A model generated the notes under the pieces. That model had not been told where the DNA came from and did no database searches. It saw only the letters and a list, made by a program, of their open reading frames with translations. 64,000 nucleotides of DNA from Macrocystis pyrifera (lineage: Eukaryota; Sar; Phaeophyceae; Laminariales; Laminariaceae): assembly GCA_031763025.1 (NCBI GenBank), contig JASSKH010000009.1, positions 8,683,305 to 8,747,304 on the forward strand, read 5' to 3'. Each line of letters opens with the position of its first letter. The first letter of the stretch is position 1. Below, piece after piece: positions 10,227 through 21,001 of the stretch. A program made the position numbers and the translations under genes.

Positions 10227-10719
10227 GGTATATATAGGTTGGGTTGGCGTCGGTTGGCGACGACGCGGTAAATCACGCCTCTCACTGCGTGAGATAGACA
10301 GCCAGGGTACCGTTTTTTTTGTTTTGGCTGTTAGCTGGCGGTCAAGTTAGATCATTTTTGTGCGGGGAGAACCTTTACTCCGCACAAGGGGGATGATCGT
10401 ATCACGTAGTGTGTATATAGTGAGGCACCCACGAGGCGGTTACATAGTAAACCCATTGCTGTCTCTGGAAGTGGTCACACCAGAAATTAAATTAATTCAT
10501 TGATGCTGTCATCCATATGCAAGAAAACCCACCTCTCAAGCGGTTCTTAGTAGGATGCAGTCCACCCTTCAAGCGACTCGCCCAACACCTCACGGCGCTT
10601 CGTGCTTGGTGCAGGAAATGTCTGACTGCTCAGTGAAAACCCGACGTGCTCCGTCCCGGCATTTTAGGGATGCGAGGGTCTACGTCATACGACTATGGCC
10701 ATGCAGGACAATGAGTACA
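10227..10719 (+). repeat. Repeat R4, copy 2
   Basis: It starts GGTTGGGTTGGCGTCGGTTGG and runs through GTTAGATCATTTTTGTGCG, CCATTGCTGTCTCTGGAAGTGG and CACGGCGCTTCGTGCTTGG to CAATGAGTACA, followed by 24 C. The order matches copy 3 at 62866-63398. The next base after the C run is LINE sequence, so R4, the C run and the LINE form one chain. Confidence 0.8.
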
Positions 10720-10743
10720 CCCCCCCCCCCCCCCCCCCCCCCC
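10720..10743 (+). repeat. Poly-C run (24 C) between R4 and LINE
   Basis: This pure C run is the tail of R4 copy 2 and the upstream junction of LINE copy 2. Confidence 0.95.
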
Positions 10744-11688
10744 TACGCGAAACTCGTAAAACAGTTGGAAACAGTACAGACAGCAGCTAAAAAAATCCTA
10801 AGATGCTCAAGTACGACTATTAATAGTAATACAGTATTAAGAGCAGAACTGGGAATGCGCCCACTCAAGACAAATAAAGACATGAGAAAGTTGAACTGGC
10901 AATATAAAGTAAGAAACATGCCAAAAAAGAGGTTGCCAGCCATAGTTGATAGAGTTGTATGGGAGAAAGTATCAAAAGGACGAGCTGGAATAAGGTGGGA
11001 TTGCGTAGTTGAGAAAGTATGGAAGGATGTAGGGGGAAACCAAGTAGAGATGATGTCCGCCGGGAAGTTTGGGAGGTACAAGGCAGAAGTAGAAGAAAGG
11101 ATAGAAAGAAGGGAAAGGCTAGCGCTAAGAAACAAGGTGGAATCGGGAAAACACTTAGAGATATACGGGGGATTGAGGGAAGGAACAGGAAAGAAAACGT
11201 ATTTGCATGGCCCAATGGACTTCGCGAAAACGCTGAAACTGCGCTTTCGTGTAGGGGACCTGGACCTGCCAGAAAGAAGAAAGAGGTACACAAGTACCCG
11301 GTAAGAGGAGGAAGAAGACGCACAGATGTGCCCGTGTGGCAAAGCAATAGAGAGTAGAACTCACATAGTATGAGAATGTGAAATATACAAGGAGGAACGG
11401 GATGTGTTAGAAGAGGAGATGAGGAAAATAGACGAATGTGACATGGAGGAGTTTGATACAATGAATAGCAGCGAGAAAACGATCGCTATCCTAGGAGTTA
11501 GATGGTGGCCACAAGAGGCCAAACAGGAAGGGGATAAGATTAGCAAAACGTTTCTATGTAATTTACGGAAACAACGTATTGCGCGCCCAATTGTTGGAGG
11601 TGTCTCTATTAGGAGTAGGAACGGTGCTCCATCTCGAAAGGGATGCGTGGTCAACGGTCAAATGACTAAGGCAAGCAACAAATGAGTA
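10744..11688 (+). mobile_element. LINE copy 2, 5'-truncated to its C-terminal region
   Basis: It begins ACGCGAAACTCGTAAAACAG, equivalent to position 1923 of the first copy, and is closely similar from there to the 3' end CAACAAATGAGTAC, followed by a C run. The frame encodes the ORF2 C-terminal region to 11304, where it breaks just before the CPCG...SRTHIV Cys/His motif (seen in another frame at 11325-11372). Lacking RT, it is a dead 5'-truncated copy of the kind target-primed reverse transcription leaves. Confidence 0.85.
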
Positions 11689-11704
11689 CCCCCCCCCCCC
11701 CCCC
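11689..11704 (+). repeat. Poly-C run (16 C) at the LINE 3' end
   Basis: The run follows GAGTA directly. The first C belongs to the shared GAGTAC end. It abuts the end of the open frame downstream of the NADAR domain. Confidence 0.9.
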
Positions 11705-12135
11705 TACGAGCGGGGTGGGGTGTGATGCTGGCATGTGGTAGAGGCAGCACCCACGTATTTCATGCTTTCGACACGTCCGAGCTGCGCGGGAACTGGGCCA
11801 CTGTGCATCTTGAGTCTGTTGGTGCAGGAAGAGTCATGCATTGTAACCACGCCAGCAACTAGACAAGGCTCGTGCTCGGCGAGAAAAGGAGGGTGCTGAT
11901 CGGAGTGGGCGGTGGGTATAGCAACGAGGACATTCTCGACGTGGTCCGATGGCACATTTGGTGGAGAGTCGGGATAGTCCGACGGAGAGGCGGTTGCCGA
12001 CGTGCCGCTTGGACACAGTCGCTGTCGCGTACAAGGGTCAACTTCGAATATGCTGTATTTACTGGAGGGCGAGGCGTCCTGAGGAGACAAGAGTTTGTGG
12101 CGCGCCGATGGCGACGCGCCATCGCGGAAGAGACG
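11705..12135 (-). other. Open frame continuing past the NADAR TGA to the LINE border
   Basis: In the same frame as the NADAR domain, codons stay open for about 140 residues beyond the TGA at 12136, giving Ser/Pro-rich sequence (RLFRDGASPS, PSDYPDSPPNVPSD). It ends exactly at the poly-C junction with the LINE copy. It may be a C-terminal extension cut by the LINE insertion, or chance. Confidence 0.3.
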
Positions 12136-12600
12136 TCACGCAATTTGCAGAGTCTTGCCCGGAAAAATTAAGCGCCACAGGGACAGTTGATATGTGTAAA
12201 GGTCGTTGGCTCTGTATCCGATGCCCCATGTGGGGTCGGAAAGGCTAGCTTCCGCGAGACTACTGTCCCCTAAATCCAAGAGATGAGTTCACATGGCTAG
12301 ATTTTGGGCGACCTTGGCGTAGGGGCCGACAAGCATGATATATTCTCGATCGTGTTCCCACCCAGCTATATCGAAGTTACGGATTTTTCGTCCGTAATGC
12401 TGGTGCAGGCGAGGGTCTGACGCGCGAATTATGTGTTGCAAAGCATTTTCCGCTGCGAAATACAGTTCACGCGAATAAGATATGCCTTCAACTGTAAAAC
12501 GAGAACGCGTCTCTTGCGAAAAAAAGGTGAGGCGCTGCCAGAAGAACACGATGTCGTGCGTGCAGTACTCTTGGTTAGCATATAATGCGGCGGTATCCAT
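12136..12600 (-). pseudogene. NADAR (YbiA-like, DUF1768) domain gene with an in-frame TGA
   Basis: From the ATG at 12600 the minus strand encodes about 154 codons. Visible family features are HDIVFFWQ...FFSQ near residues 15-27, FTVEGISYSRELYFAAENA near 34-52, an ASDPR block with GRKIRNFD and WEHDREYIM, and KVAQNLAM. After codon 104 (TGA, 12289-12291) the same frame continues with DLGDSSLAEASLSDPTWGIG, the conserved family C-terminus, up to a TGA at 12136-12138. NADAR proteins are known as ADP-ribosyl-guanosine or riboflavin-intermediate N-glycosidases. The internal TGA could be a CGA-to-TGA change in a dying gene, a sequence error or readthrough. The ATG at 12600 is the only in-frame start before the domain, and an upstream exon cannot be excluded. 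Confidence 0.75.
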
Positions 12601-13309
12601 CGTCGCGTGAGCAAAGGCGGGGGGTGTGTCATACACATACACGGAAAAGCAGCTGGGGGTCTCGCTATTTCTGAGAGACTGTGTTCCAGCCTGGTTCTAG
12701 CCTCGTCGGGTCCTCATTGGGGCGGGGCAGGAGGAGCATGGTCTGGAACGGTCGCGTCTACGGTTCTCGAGATATCACGGGAAGGGGCAGGGGGCTCCAG
12801 ACCGGCCGGTGCACCTTGACTGGGGGGGCGAGACATCCGCCATATAGGCAGGGAGCATTTCAAATCCGTCCACAGAAAATGGTGCCGTCAGTACTACTAC
12901 TTTGTCTCTGATCACCTTGTCGCGACTCGACTGGGTCAGGAAGGACACACTTTGGCGCCAAGAGTAAGAGCATAGCTGAGGTTAAGCCCTGGGGGGGGTA
13001 CCGGTCACCCTGGGAGACAGACCTGTCCCCCACCGGCTCATTGGCCCACGAATCCCGAGTTTTGCTCTGGTCAAAATGAAGGTCGAAGCTGACATAAATT
13101 CCGACCTTCTTCTTTGATAGAGCGCAGCTGGAGGTTCCGACCGGTCTTGCGTGAGGACCTCGAGGGAGCACCAGTGACGCTCTCCAGGGTTCCGCAATCC
13201 CGTTCCGGCACCTCAAGGTGACCCTCACATCCTGGGAGTCACACCTGGACTTGGCGGGTGCCTCAAAAGATGAGGTCGTGGAAGATGCACGCAAACAGTT
13301 ACGACTATA
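12601..13309. other. No gene recognised
   Basis: GC-rich sequence upstream of the NADAR gene with short open frames only. It could hold the NADAR promoter or a first exon, but no motif decides this. Confidence 0.4.
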
Positions 13310-14330
13310 GTGTTGTCCACGCGGGGACCAAGAGTGTTTCGCACGCCTGGTTCTCGCGGCGAAAACGCTATGGCTGTAACTAGGCGACCGTCTCCGCGGG
13401 GACAAGGAGCGGTAGGCATACCTGGTTCCAGCGGTGAAGAGTCTTCGGCTGAAGAAGAAGGAGAGCGGTCTTCTTCGCGAGGACTAGGAGCGTTACACAT
13501 ACTTGGTTCTCAAGGCAAAGAACATGTAGAACGTACGGTCCTAGCCATGTGACCATCTTTGCGGGGACCAGAGACGGTACGCAGACCTGGCTCCGGTGCT
13601 GATGAACGTACGGTGGCAATAATTCCACCGTCTTCGTGGAGACCGGGAGCGATACGCATACCGGGCAATCGCGGTGACGAGCATACCGTGGGGGCAATGC
13701 ACCGTCTTCGCGAGAACCAGCGGCGACACGCCTACCCGGTTCCCACGATGAAGAGCATACGGTGGCAGTGGCGCCACCGTTTTCGCGTGGGCTAAGAACG
13801 ATACGCCTACCCGGTTCTCGCGGTGACCAGCATACGGTGGCAGCAATGCCACCGTCTTCGCGAGGACCGTTTTCGCGTGGACCAAGAACGATACGCCTAC
13901 CCGGTTCTCGCGGTGACCAGTATACGGTGGCAGCAATGCCACCGTCTTCGTGAGGACCGGGGGCGACACGCCTATTCGGTTCGCACGATGATGAGCATAC
14001 GGTGGCAGCGGCGTCACCGTCTTCTCGTGGACCAGGAACGATACGCATACCCGGTTCTCGCGGTGACGAACATACGAGCATACGGTGGCCGTGATGCCAA
14101 CGTCTTTGCGATGGTTACGATCGATACACATACCCCGCTCTCGCGGTGACGAGCATACGGTGGCAGCGATGTCATCGTCTTCGTGAGGACCAGGAGCGAT
14201 ACGCATACCCGGTTCCGGCGGTGTAGATCATGTAGAAACTACGGACTCAAAAATGCGATCGTCTTCGCGAGGACCAGCAGTGATTCGCATACCTAAAGTA
14301 GTTCTCGCGGTGAAAGGGCAACACCTGCGC
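13310..14330 (-). repeat. Minisatellite of ~75-base units that reads as a 25-residue protein repeat
   Basis: About 13 imperfect units with cores such as CGATACGCATACCCGGTTC, CGGTGACGAGCATACGGTGGC and GTCTTCGCGAGGACCAGG. Spacing is mostly 73-78 bases. On the minus strand one frame stays open from 14081 to 13380, with the pattern PREPGxRIxxGPREDGxxAATVCSS. The other minus frames are also long because the unit is near a multiple of three. It could be an exon of a repetitive secreted or wall protein or a non-coding minisatellite. No start exon or signal peptide was found. Confidence 0.8.
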
Positions 14331-15828
14331 CGGGGAAGCAAAACGTACCGTCGTTGGGTATTTGGTGCAGAAAGCACCTGGCTGGCGTCCGTTGGGTTGG
14401 TGTAAGGAGCGGACCTGGGGTGAACAGCTGTGGTGCTTGAGCGTCGGAGGAAGGCGCTGCGGGCGCGCCTGGCTGAGGCTGGAATAGCGCTAGCCAGCTG
14501 GTCGTCGACGCACCTCCTTGAGCACCTGTTTCGTTGCCGTTTTGATATTGTGAGGCGTCATGGTGAGACTGGCTAGGTCTGTAGCCGATGTTGTTGCGAC
14601 GGTTGCTGTCGTATTGGCGAGATCAGGCGGCGGCGCGAAGAAGATGCTCTCGAAACTTGGCGGCGAGTTTCTCCTTCGCGCTTGTTTCGTCTTCGGAGTC
14701 AGGCCAGACGGGTGGATGTCTATTTTTTAGATGAACTTTCTTCGAAAGGTGGGACCCAGGTTGGGTCAATCCGAAGCTGAGATCTGAAAGATCAAAGGGA
14801 TTTCTGTCAGGGCAGATCCGTCCTCCGCTGTCGCCGAAGAAGATGACGTACTTATATGGCCTCCAGTCTATTCGGCGCGAGTTATGTCCCCGGGACGAAG
14901 TTCCGCGTGCGGAAGAGTGCGGTGGCCGCTACATCAGGTATAAATATGCGAGCGGAGTCTAAAGAAGACTATAAGTTGGAAGCATGGCCTCGGTGGACCG
15001 GGTAAAGGCGATTTCACGCAATATCGGAGGAGCCGCATCGCGCCAAAATGGATCGACGAGGAAAGGGGGTGAACCGTCACCCGAACTACATCGAGGTGCG
15101 CGATGGACAGATCCATGTCACGCGGAACAGATCCAAGATGCGCAGTAGATGAATCAAACTCACCTGACAAATATTCGGGCGCGCGCTATATGTGACGCCA
15201 GTGCTACGTCAATAGGCAGTAAGGACTTAGGGACAAACTACTGGCATGCAGGTAGTGCTCCTGGCTCTGCTCTAGCCACTATCACCAAGTGCTTGGAGAA
15301 TATTTCTTCTTGTATTAGTTGCTTGAAAGCTCGCCGGGTGCCTTTGGGGCGAAGGAGCAAGATAATCATCAGGCAGACAAGCAATAACGCCTGCCAGGTA
15401 TGTTGAGGGTACACTTGCTGCAAATCATAAAGCCGCAAGAGGGGAGAGGGGATGTCATTACAGTACCCCCCCTTACCACGGCAGCACCAGTCCTCGGAGA
15501 AGACGTGGTTCGGCGCCTCACTGAAAAATGGACCTGAGAGGGGAGAAGACGGATTGCCGGTGCAGCGCAACAAATCCTTCCATAGCGGACGCCGAAAAAT
15601 CACAATGGTGATACGTTAAGCAGGTAAAGACCGAAAAGAAAAACGTAGGTTAGCCACTCGACCGATAGTGGCTCTGAGCCGCCAGAAATAATGCTTGGTA
15701 AGACAGGCCCTATAAGTGAGAGTAAGCCCCCTGCTGGATACTCTGCAGGTAGAGCCACGGTGCGGCGCAACGCATATGTATTGGGGGGGGAATATGGGAG
15801 AACCATCGTTGGGTGAGGGAGGAGAGTG
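14331..15828. other. No gene recognised
   Basis: About 1.5 kb between the minisatellite and gypsy element 1. A 121-codon minus frame at 15238-15603 has a hydrophobic stretch (ALLLVCLMIILLL) but no recognisable family. Nothing repeats elsewhere in the window. Confidence 0.35.
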
Positions 15829-16222
15829 TGTGATATGAGTGAAATACTCATGGGCTGTAGATATAGATGATATAGTCTGCAGTTTTGTGGTCTCAGGACT
15901 ACGGGAATAATCCAAAGAATGGATTATCCCGGCGGATATTCTGTTAGTCGAGAGTAACGTTCTTCGAGGAATGTTCTCTATGGCGGATAGCCCGTTAGAC
16001 GAGAGTAAAGTTCTTTAACGGAGATAGGACCATAAAAAGATAGGTTCTTATATTAGCAGAAGCACGATCAGTAGCCATAGGAAAGTTCTATAGGAGTACA
16101 TCAGACAAGAGGAATTTAGGAGAGCTTGTGGCGTGGGGTGGGACCGAGTATATCTGGGCGTCGAGTCTCACCCCCCTACCTCTCACTTCTCTACCCGAAC
16201 ACCTCCTCAGCTCTCGCCATCC
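15829..16222 (+). repeat. 5' LTR of gypsy element 1
   Basis: Starts TGTGATATGAGTGAAATAC and ends GCTCTCGCCATC. It matches 20286-20678 along its length (for example GGAATAATCCAAAGAATGG and GAGCTTGTGGCGTGGGGTGG). A C-run of 6 precedes CTACCTCTCACTTCTC near the end; the 3' copy has 9-10 C at the same place. Confidence 0.85.
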
Positions 16223-18660
16223 ACCGTCCGTCGTACGCAAACGATCTACACCCGCCCACCGTGCGACCGGCCGGGGCCCAGCTAAGACGACGCCTCCAGC
16301 TACAGCCCCCGCGCCACCCGCACCATCGACGCCACCCGAGCCTTTGGCGCCCACTATACCAAGACCTACCCCTTCAACAAGGTCTTCTCCGCCGGCACCT
16401 ACACCACCGTCACTGTCCCTTCCGGAGCCCGTCGTCGACCCCAAAAACTACCCCTACTTCCTTTCCTGCGTCGAGCACTTCACCTACAAAGACTGGGCGC
16501 GAGAACAACGAGCAGAGCCCCTATGCTGCGCTACCATCCGCTTCCAATCTTTGAACTCCCCTGCTCCCACGCCGAACGACCTCCTGGAGTTCATCCCCTC
16601 GGTCCGGCGCCCACACCTTTCGGACGTCCTCACTCTTACCTCCAAAAGCAAACTGCACCGTAGCGACGGCGAAACCACCCTCCTGGTCCAACGACCACCC
16701 ACAACCCTACCCGGGAAAAGCCTACCACCGCCCGTCCCCCTTACCCTACGCGTCTATGTACCAATGTTAATGCGCCCCTGGGTGTTGACACATGCTACGA
16801 CATCACCTCTCTACTCCTGGGAGTTACCCATACGGTCCGCATGCTGGCACGTTTATTTTGGTGGATTGGCATAGATGCTTCCGTCCGCTGGTGCGCCGCT
16901 GCCTTCAATGCCAGGCGTGGAAGACCTCCCGGCACATCATTCGTTGACCCGTCCTTTCTCTCCCTTTGCCCAACGGGCCTGGCGTCACCGTCAGCGTCGA
17001 CTATTTCCGGTCCCTGCCGCTCACACCGCGCGGCAACGTCCACATCTTCCTCTTCACTGGCCGCTTCAGCCGTCGCGCCGATATGTTTGCTGTTTTAGCG
17101 GCGCACTTTACGCCCGCCGGCACCGCCGACATCCTCCTGAACGAGTGCATCCCTCTCTGGGGGTACCCCGTTACACTCGTCTCCGACAACGGACTACACT
17201 TTACCTCCAAGCTTGCGAACATCGTCTACGACTGCCGTGGTATCCACAAGGTCAACACCAGCTCCTACCACCCCTGCACCAACGGCGGCGTCGAGAGCGT
17301 CAACCATGTGTTGGCCCAAAAATGTTTTCTGTGGTCTGCAACGAACAGCGGACCGACTGGGACGTGCTGCTACCACAGGTGCCGTCGGCCTAAAACAACT
17401 CCGTGAACGCCGCTACAGGGCTTACTTGCACCAAACGACTTCCACATGGGCCGCCTTCCTCGCCTCCCGCTCTCGGTCTTCGAACCCGACAACACCGGCG
17501 GTCACTAAAGCTTGGACCGCCATCACCTGGTCTACATCAACCTCTCCGCAGACCGACAACGACGCGCCTACTCCCTCGTCCGCGAACTACATCGACTCAC
17601 CGTCTCGCGTCTCCAACGCCGCAACGCGTCCATCATGGCCGCCCTCCTAGCCCCCCCCCCGTTCGCGCCGTAGGCGGCTGGGTTTGGGTCTACAACTCCG
17701 CCTCGACCATCCGCCAAGGCATCAAAAAGGGCACCGACACAACCGTCCTTAAGACGAAGTATTCCCTGAACTGGAATGGGCCCTTCCAGGTCCTCGCCCC
17801 GTAGAACCGACGCCCGCCCCAAACACCCGACAATCGCCCCCTTCACGACAAGCTACTTTTCCTCGATCTTCCAATTAGATTTTCCGGGACGGGACTCCAA
17901 GACACGTGTCTCCGTTCAACGATGCAAACCTTGCCGGAATTCCGACGACATCAGCGACATCCCCAAGCATCTGCCCGCAGACCTCACTACATACGTGCTC
18001 ACAGCTTCTGCCGCCAAGCCCCCACCTTACCACGTCACCGTCGACGACGTCACTCCTCCACCGGAACGCCTCGAGGTCGAGCAGATCACTGGCCATCAAC
18101 TTGTACAGGGCCGCGGCGGGATCATCGCCGTTCTGTACGAGACCCACTGGGCTGGACTTCTCAGCTCCTCTTGGGAACGCGAGCTGGACCTTCAACACTT
18201 CCGGCGCCACATCCTACTTTACTGGTCAGTAGCACCCGACACAGCACCGGCAGACGAACCGCCTCTACCGCCAGATGCGCATCGGCGCCGCTCACCGCGA
18301 ACTGGCACTATCCCAAGGACAAATCTTCCCTCGTCCCCAGCTACGCCTTGGTCTCCAACAGCCTTTGACTCCACTACGTCAGCACCACCATCCTCCCCTC
18401 CGGAGCACACATATGGTACAAGGCGCGCGACGGCCTCTGGTGGCTGGGCAAGATCGCTCACCGCTAACCCCTGGACGCCTCTTCGGGTACTCCACCGGAA
18501 CCTTCACCGGGCGGTTCCTACATCAGCCGGTTCCTGGACGACCCCAGCTCGATCAAGATCGACCTCCAACCTGCCCGCTACGCTACAGCACGGAACGCCG
18601 TGTACGGATTGTGGTGCCTCCAACGCCATGGGAATGGGAGCCTAGCACGTGGGGTGCTGC
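16223..18660 (+). pseudogene. Gypsy integrase and chromodomain remnant (element 1)
   Basis: A Pro-rich linker and the block FLSCVEHFTYKDWAREQR lead to a degenerate integrase zinc region (RVYVPMLMRPWVL). Core blocks are spread over three frames: VSVDYFRSLP (first Asp), VSDNGLHF (second Asp) and SSYHPCTNGGVESVNH (catalytic Glu). Then LEVEQITGHQLVQGRGG...YETHWAGL...SWERELDL resembles a chromodomain, which steers integration to modified histones in chromoviruses. At least four frameshifts and stops make it non-functional. Confidence 0.8.
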
Positions 18661-20264
18661 GGAACTCTGATGCGTCCCGCGGAGCCCCCACCGTTTCCGC
18701 TCCCCCCCTGGTTATCCTTGTTTAGCGTTTTTGTTAGTTCTGGGTATTTTGCCCTGGATAGTCTACAATAGCTTAGAGTAGTTCTTCATAACTAGTCTTC
18801 GATAGTCACCAGCAGCCAGCTTCTTGGGTGTGTTTGTTTCCATCTACCGCCACCGGTTCTGCTTGGCCAACTCCGTGTTGCCTACCGATCCGAGGCCGTC
18901 TATGTGTTTTGTTTTTGGTGTGTTTGGGTTTATAACCGTCTCGCCCCCCCTTCCCCCCCCTCCCCCTTAATTTTGTTTTCTTCTTATCGCCTACACTTCC
19001 GTATAGCCTCCTTGCGTTCAGGCCGCCGAGTCGTAGCGATACCTTAATCTTCATTTGTGTTTGTAGTTCACTAGCCTACAGACAATTGTCGGCGATACTA
19101 CAGTACGCCGAGGTAAATTCGTGTCCTAGCCTGGGCTGTACCCTGACCTCCGTCGGTTTCCGCCGACCCTTGTGTCAGACGACCATCGAACCCGGACTAT
19201 CTCGAGCTTCCAGCTCACCCGCGTTTCTTCCATGTTTACCAAGTAGGGTCTCGGTAGCATTGTCGCCCCGGAAGGTCGCAGAGTTATCGGCCATAGCGGT
19301 CCTGACAAGATCGATTTCTCCTTACCTGTGTCCAGCTTTTGGTCAGTTTCCTGGTCCTGATGGTATTTCGTTTTTCTCTTTCCCTTCTTTTCCTTTCTTT
19401 TCGTTCGGTATTCCGCGCGCCCCTCTGCCCTCTGGTAGACGACACCACTTTTTAGGTCGCCCCTGTTGGCCGAGTTGCACGCGCTAGTGCTGTAACCCCA
19501 CGCTATCTACCACCTTGAACTGCACGGAATAGGCCAATCTTCTCGCGGATCTTCTTGCCGGCTCCGTCTTTGAGATTGTTTTCGTTGAGTCAACTACCTT
19601 GCTACGTTTGCTGGTGTTGTTTCACACCACGAACAGGTCTCCGAGACGCCGCGTTGTTCGCTCCGTCTCCCGGTTTTAGGAAGCCCCTGGTGTATGCAGC
19701 CCTCATAGCACTCTAGCTGTGTCCCTTTTGTCTCGCGTGATATCTGCCATGCTAGCGCCTTAGCCACAAGACAAGGCATGGCGCCTACAAGATATTTAAA
19801 TGTTGGGATTGTGATAACTGTCCCCTTTCGAGAGTTTCGTAGTTTGCCAACCCGGTTCGGCGAGCAACCCCCGTTCGACCTCCTTGGGTCCCAGACCATG
19901 GCTCCAGCAATACGTTTCTGCGTCCTTCTTTTGCCTTCACCTTAGTCGGTCTTCGTTTTTTTTCTCTAGCCTTCGCCTCGGCTTCTGTCTCCTTTTTTTC
20001 TCGTCTTGCATTGGTTCTTACTTTGGCTGTTTTCTCCTTTGGCCTTCGCTTTGAGCTATGTCTTCCTCTCCCTTGGTCTCCCTTTTAGTGGTTGTTCTCA
20101 GTTGAACACCCCCCCTTCGTAGTATTTGGGTCTTATTACGAGGCGTGGGGGAATATATAGCCTTATTTCTTTTGTTTCAAATAGCCGCGTCTTCGACCAC
20201 CTTTTCCTGGTCGTTTGGGATGAGCTTTCTCATCACCCTTCGACCATCTTGTGGTGTGCATATG
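18661..20264. other. Non-coding 3' internal region of gypsy element 1
   Basis: About 1.6 kb between the chromodomain end and the polypurine tract. It is pyrimidine-rich in places (19370-19410, 19940-20090) with no convincing frame. Element 2 has a comparable non-coding stretch at 40010-41060. Confidence 0.5.
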
Positions 20265-20285
20265 CGACTATTCAGGGTGGGCTAA
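20265..20285 (+). other. Polypurine tract of gypsy element 1
   Basis: CTATTCAGGGTGGGCTAA lies directly upstream of the 3' LTR. The same sequence, inverted, borders the LTR of element 2 (39990-40008), which supports the assignment as the plus-strand priming site. Confidence 0.65.
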
Positions 20286-20678
20286 CGTGATATGAGTGAA
20301 ATACGCATGGGCTATAGATATAGATAATATAGTCTGCAGTTCTGTGGTTTCAGGACTACGGGAATAATCCAAAGAATGGATTATCCCGGCGGATATTCCG
20401 TCAGTTGAGAGTAACGTTCTTTTAGGAATGCTCTCTATGGCGAATAGCCCGTTAGACGAGAGTAATGTTCCTTAACGGAGATAGGACCATAAAATGATAT
20501 GCTCTTATAGTAGCAGAAGAGCGATCGGTAGTCATAGGAAAGTTCTATAGGAGTAGATCAGACAAGAGGAATTTAGAAGAGCTTGTGGCGTGGGGTGGGA
20601 CGAGTATACCAGGGTGTCGAGTCCCCCCCCCCTACCTCTCACTTCTCTACCAGAGCACCCCCTCAGCTCTCGCCATCA
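20286..20678 (+). repeat. 3' LTR of gypsy element 1
   Basis: Begins CGTGATATGAGTGAAATACGC (first T mutated to C relative to the 5' LTR) and ends CTCTCGCCATCA. It differs from the 5' LTR at scattered sites, so the insertion is not recent. Confidence 0.85.
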
Positions 20679-20775
20679 AAAAAGATCAAAAGCACAAGAA
20701 GCGAAGCACTGCTTTCCAGCTGTCAGATACGCCTGGGTCCCTTACTCTTACCCTTACGTCGGTCTCTCTTCGCAA

Positions 20776-20917
20776 GGGGGGGAGTTTACTCGTTTGTTGC
20801 TTACCTTAGTAATGTGACCATTGACCACGCATCTCTTTGGAGACGGAGCGCCGTTCCTACTCCTGGTAGAAACAGCTCCAACAGTTGGGCGCTCATTACG
20901 TTGCTTCCAAATTTACA
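20776..20917 (-). mobile_element. LINE 3' tail, inverted copy
   Basis: The reverse complement matches 2735-2863, including GTAGGAACGGTGCTCC-like sequence, GCGTGGTCAATGGTCA and CAACAAACGAGTAAAC, followed in element orientation by a run of C (G on the plus strand at 20776-20781). Only about 140 bases of 3' end remain. Confidence 0.8.
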
Positions 20918-20919
20918 TA

Positions 20920-21001
20920 GTAAAATGGCGATCCAATCGATGGGCTCGAGATTTATAACACATAATGGAACCATTTATGATATCGAAATGTCTCGGAATT
21001 C
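20920..21001 (+). repeat. Dispersed repeat R5, copy 1
   Basis: AAAATGGCGATCCAATCGATG...GAAATGTCTCGGAATT recurs at 26361-26442 with substitutions in the centre. No function is recognised. Confidence 0.75.

Larger units (their letters stand above)
15829..20678 (+). mobile_element. Ty3/gypsy element 1 (chromodomain type), internally deleted
   Basis: Two direct LTRs of about 393 bases bound integrase and chromodomain remnants. Gag, protease, RT, RNase H and the primer-binding site are missing: the 5' LTR runs straight into the linker between RNase H and integrase. The 3' LTR is preceded by TTCAGGGTGGGCTAA, the same polypurine tract as in element 2. Coding similarity to element 2 (39263-48817, minus) is clear throughout. 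No target duplication was recognised. Confidence 0.85.

Noticed and set aside
12860-13405. 181-codon minus frame upstream of the 25-residue repeat
   Set aside because: It enters the minisatellite in another frame and has no domain or start context, so joining it to the repeat as one gene is not supported.
16160-16185. C-run in the element 1 LTR as another LINE or R4 tail
   Set aside because: GAGTC-C(n)-CTACCTCTCAC is internal to both LTR copies, so it belongs to the LTR and is not an insertion junction.
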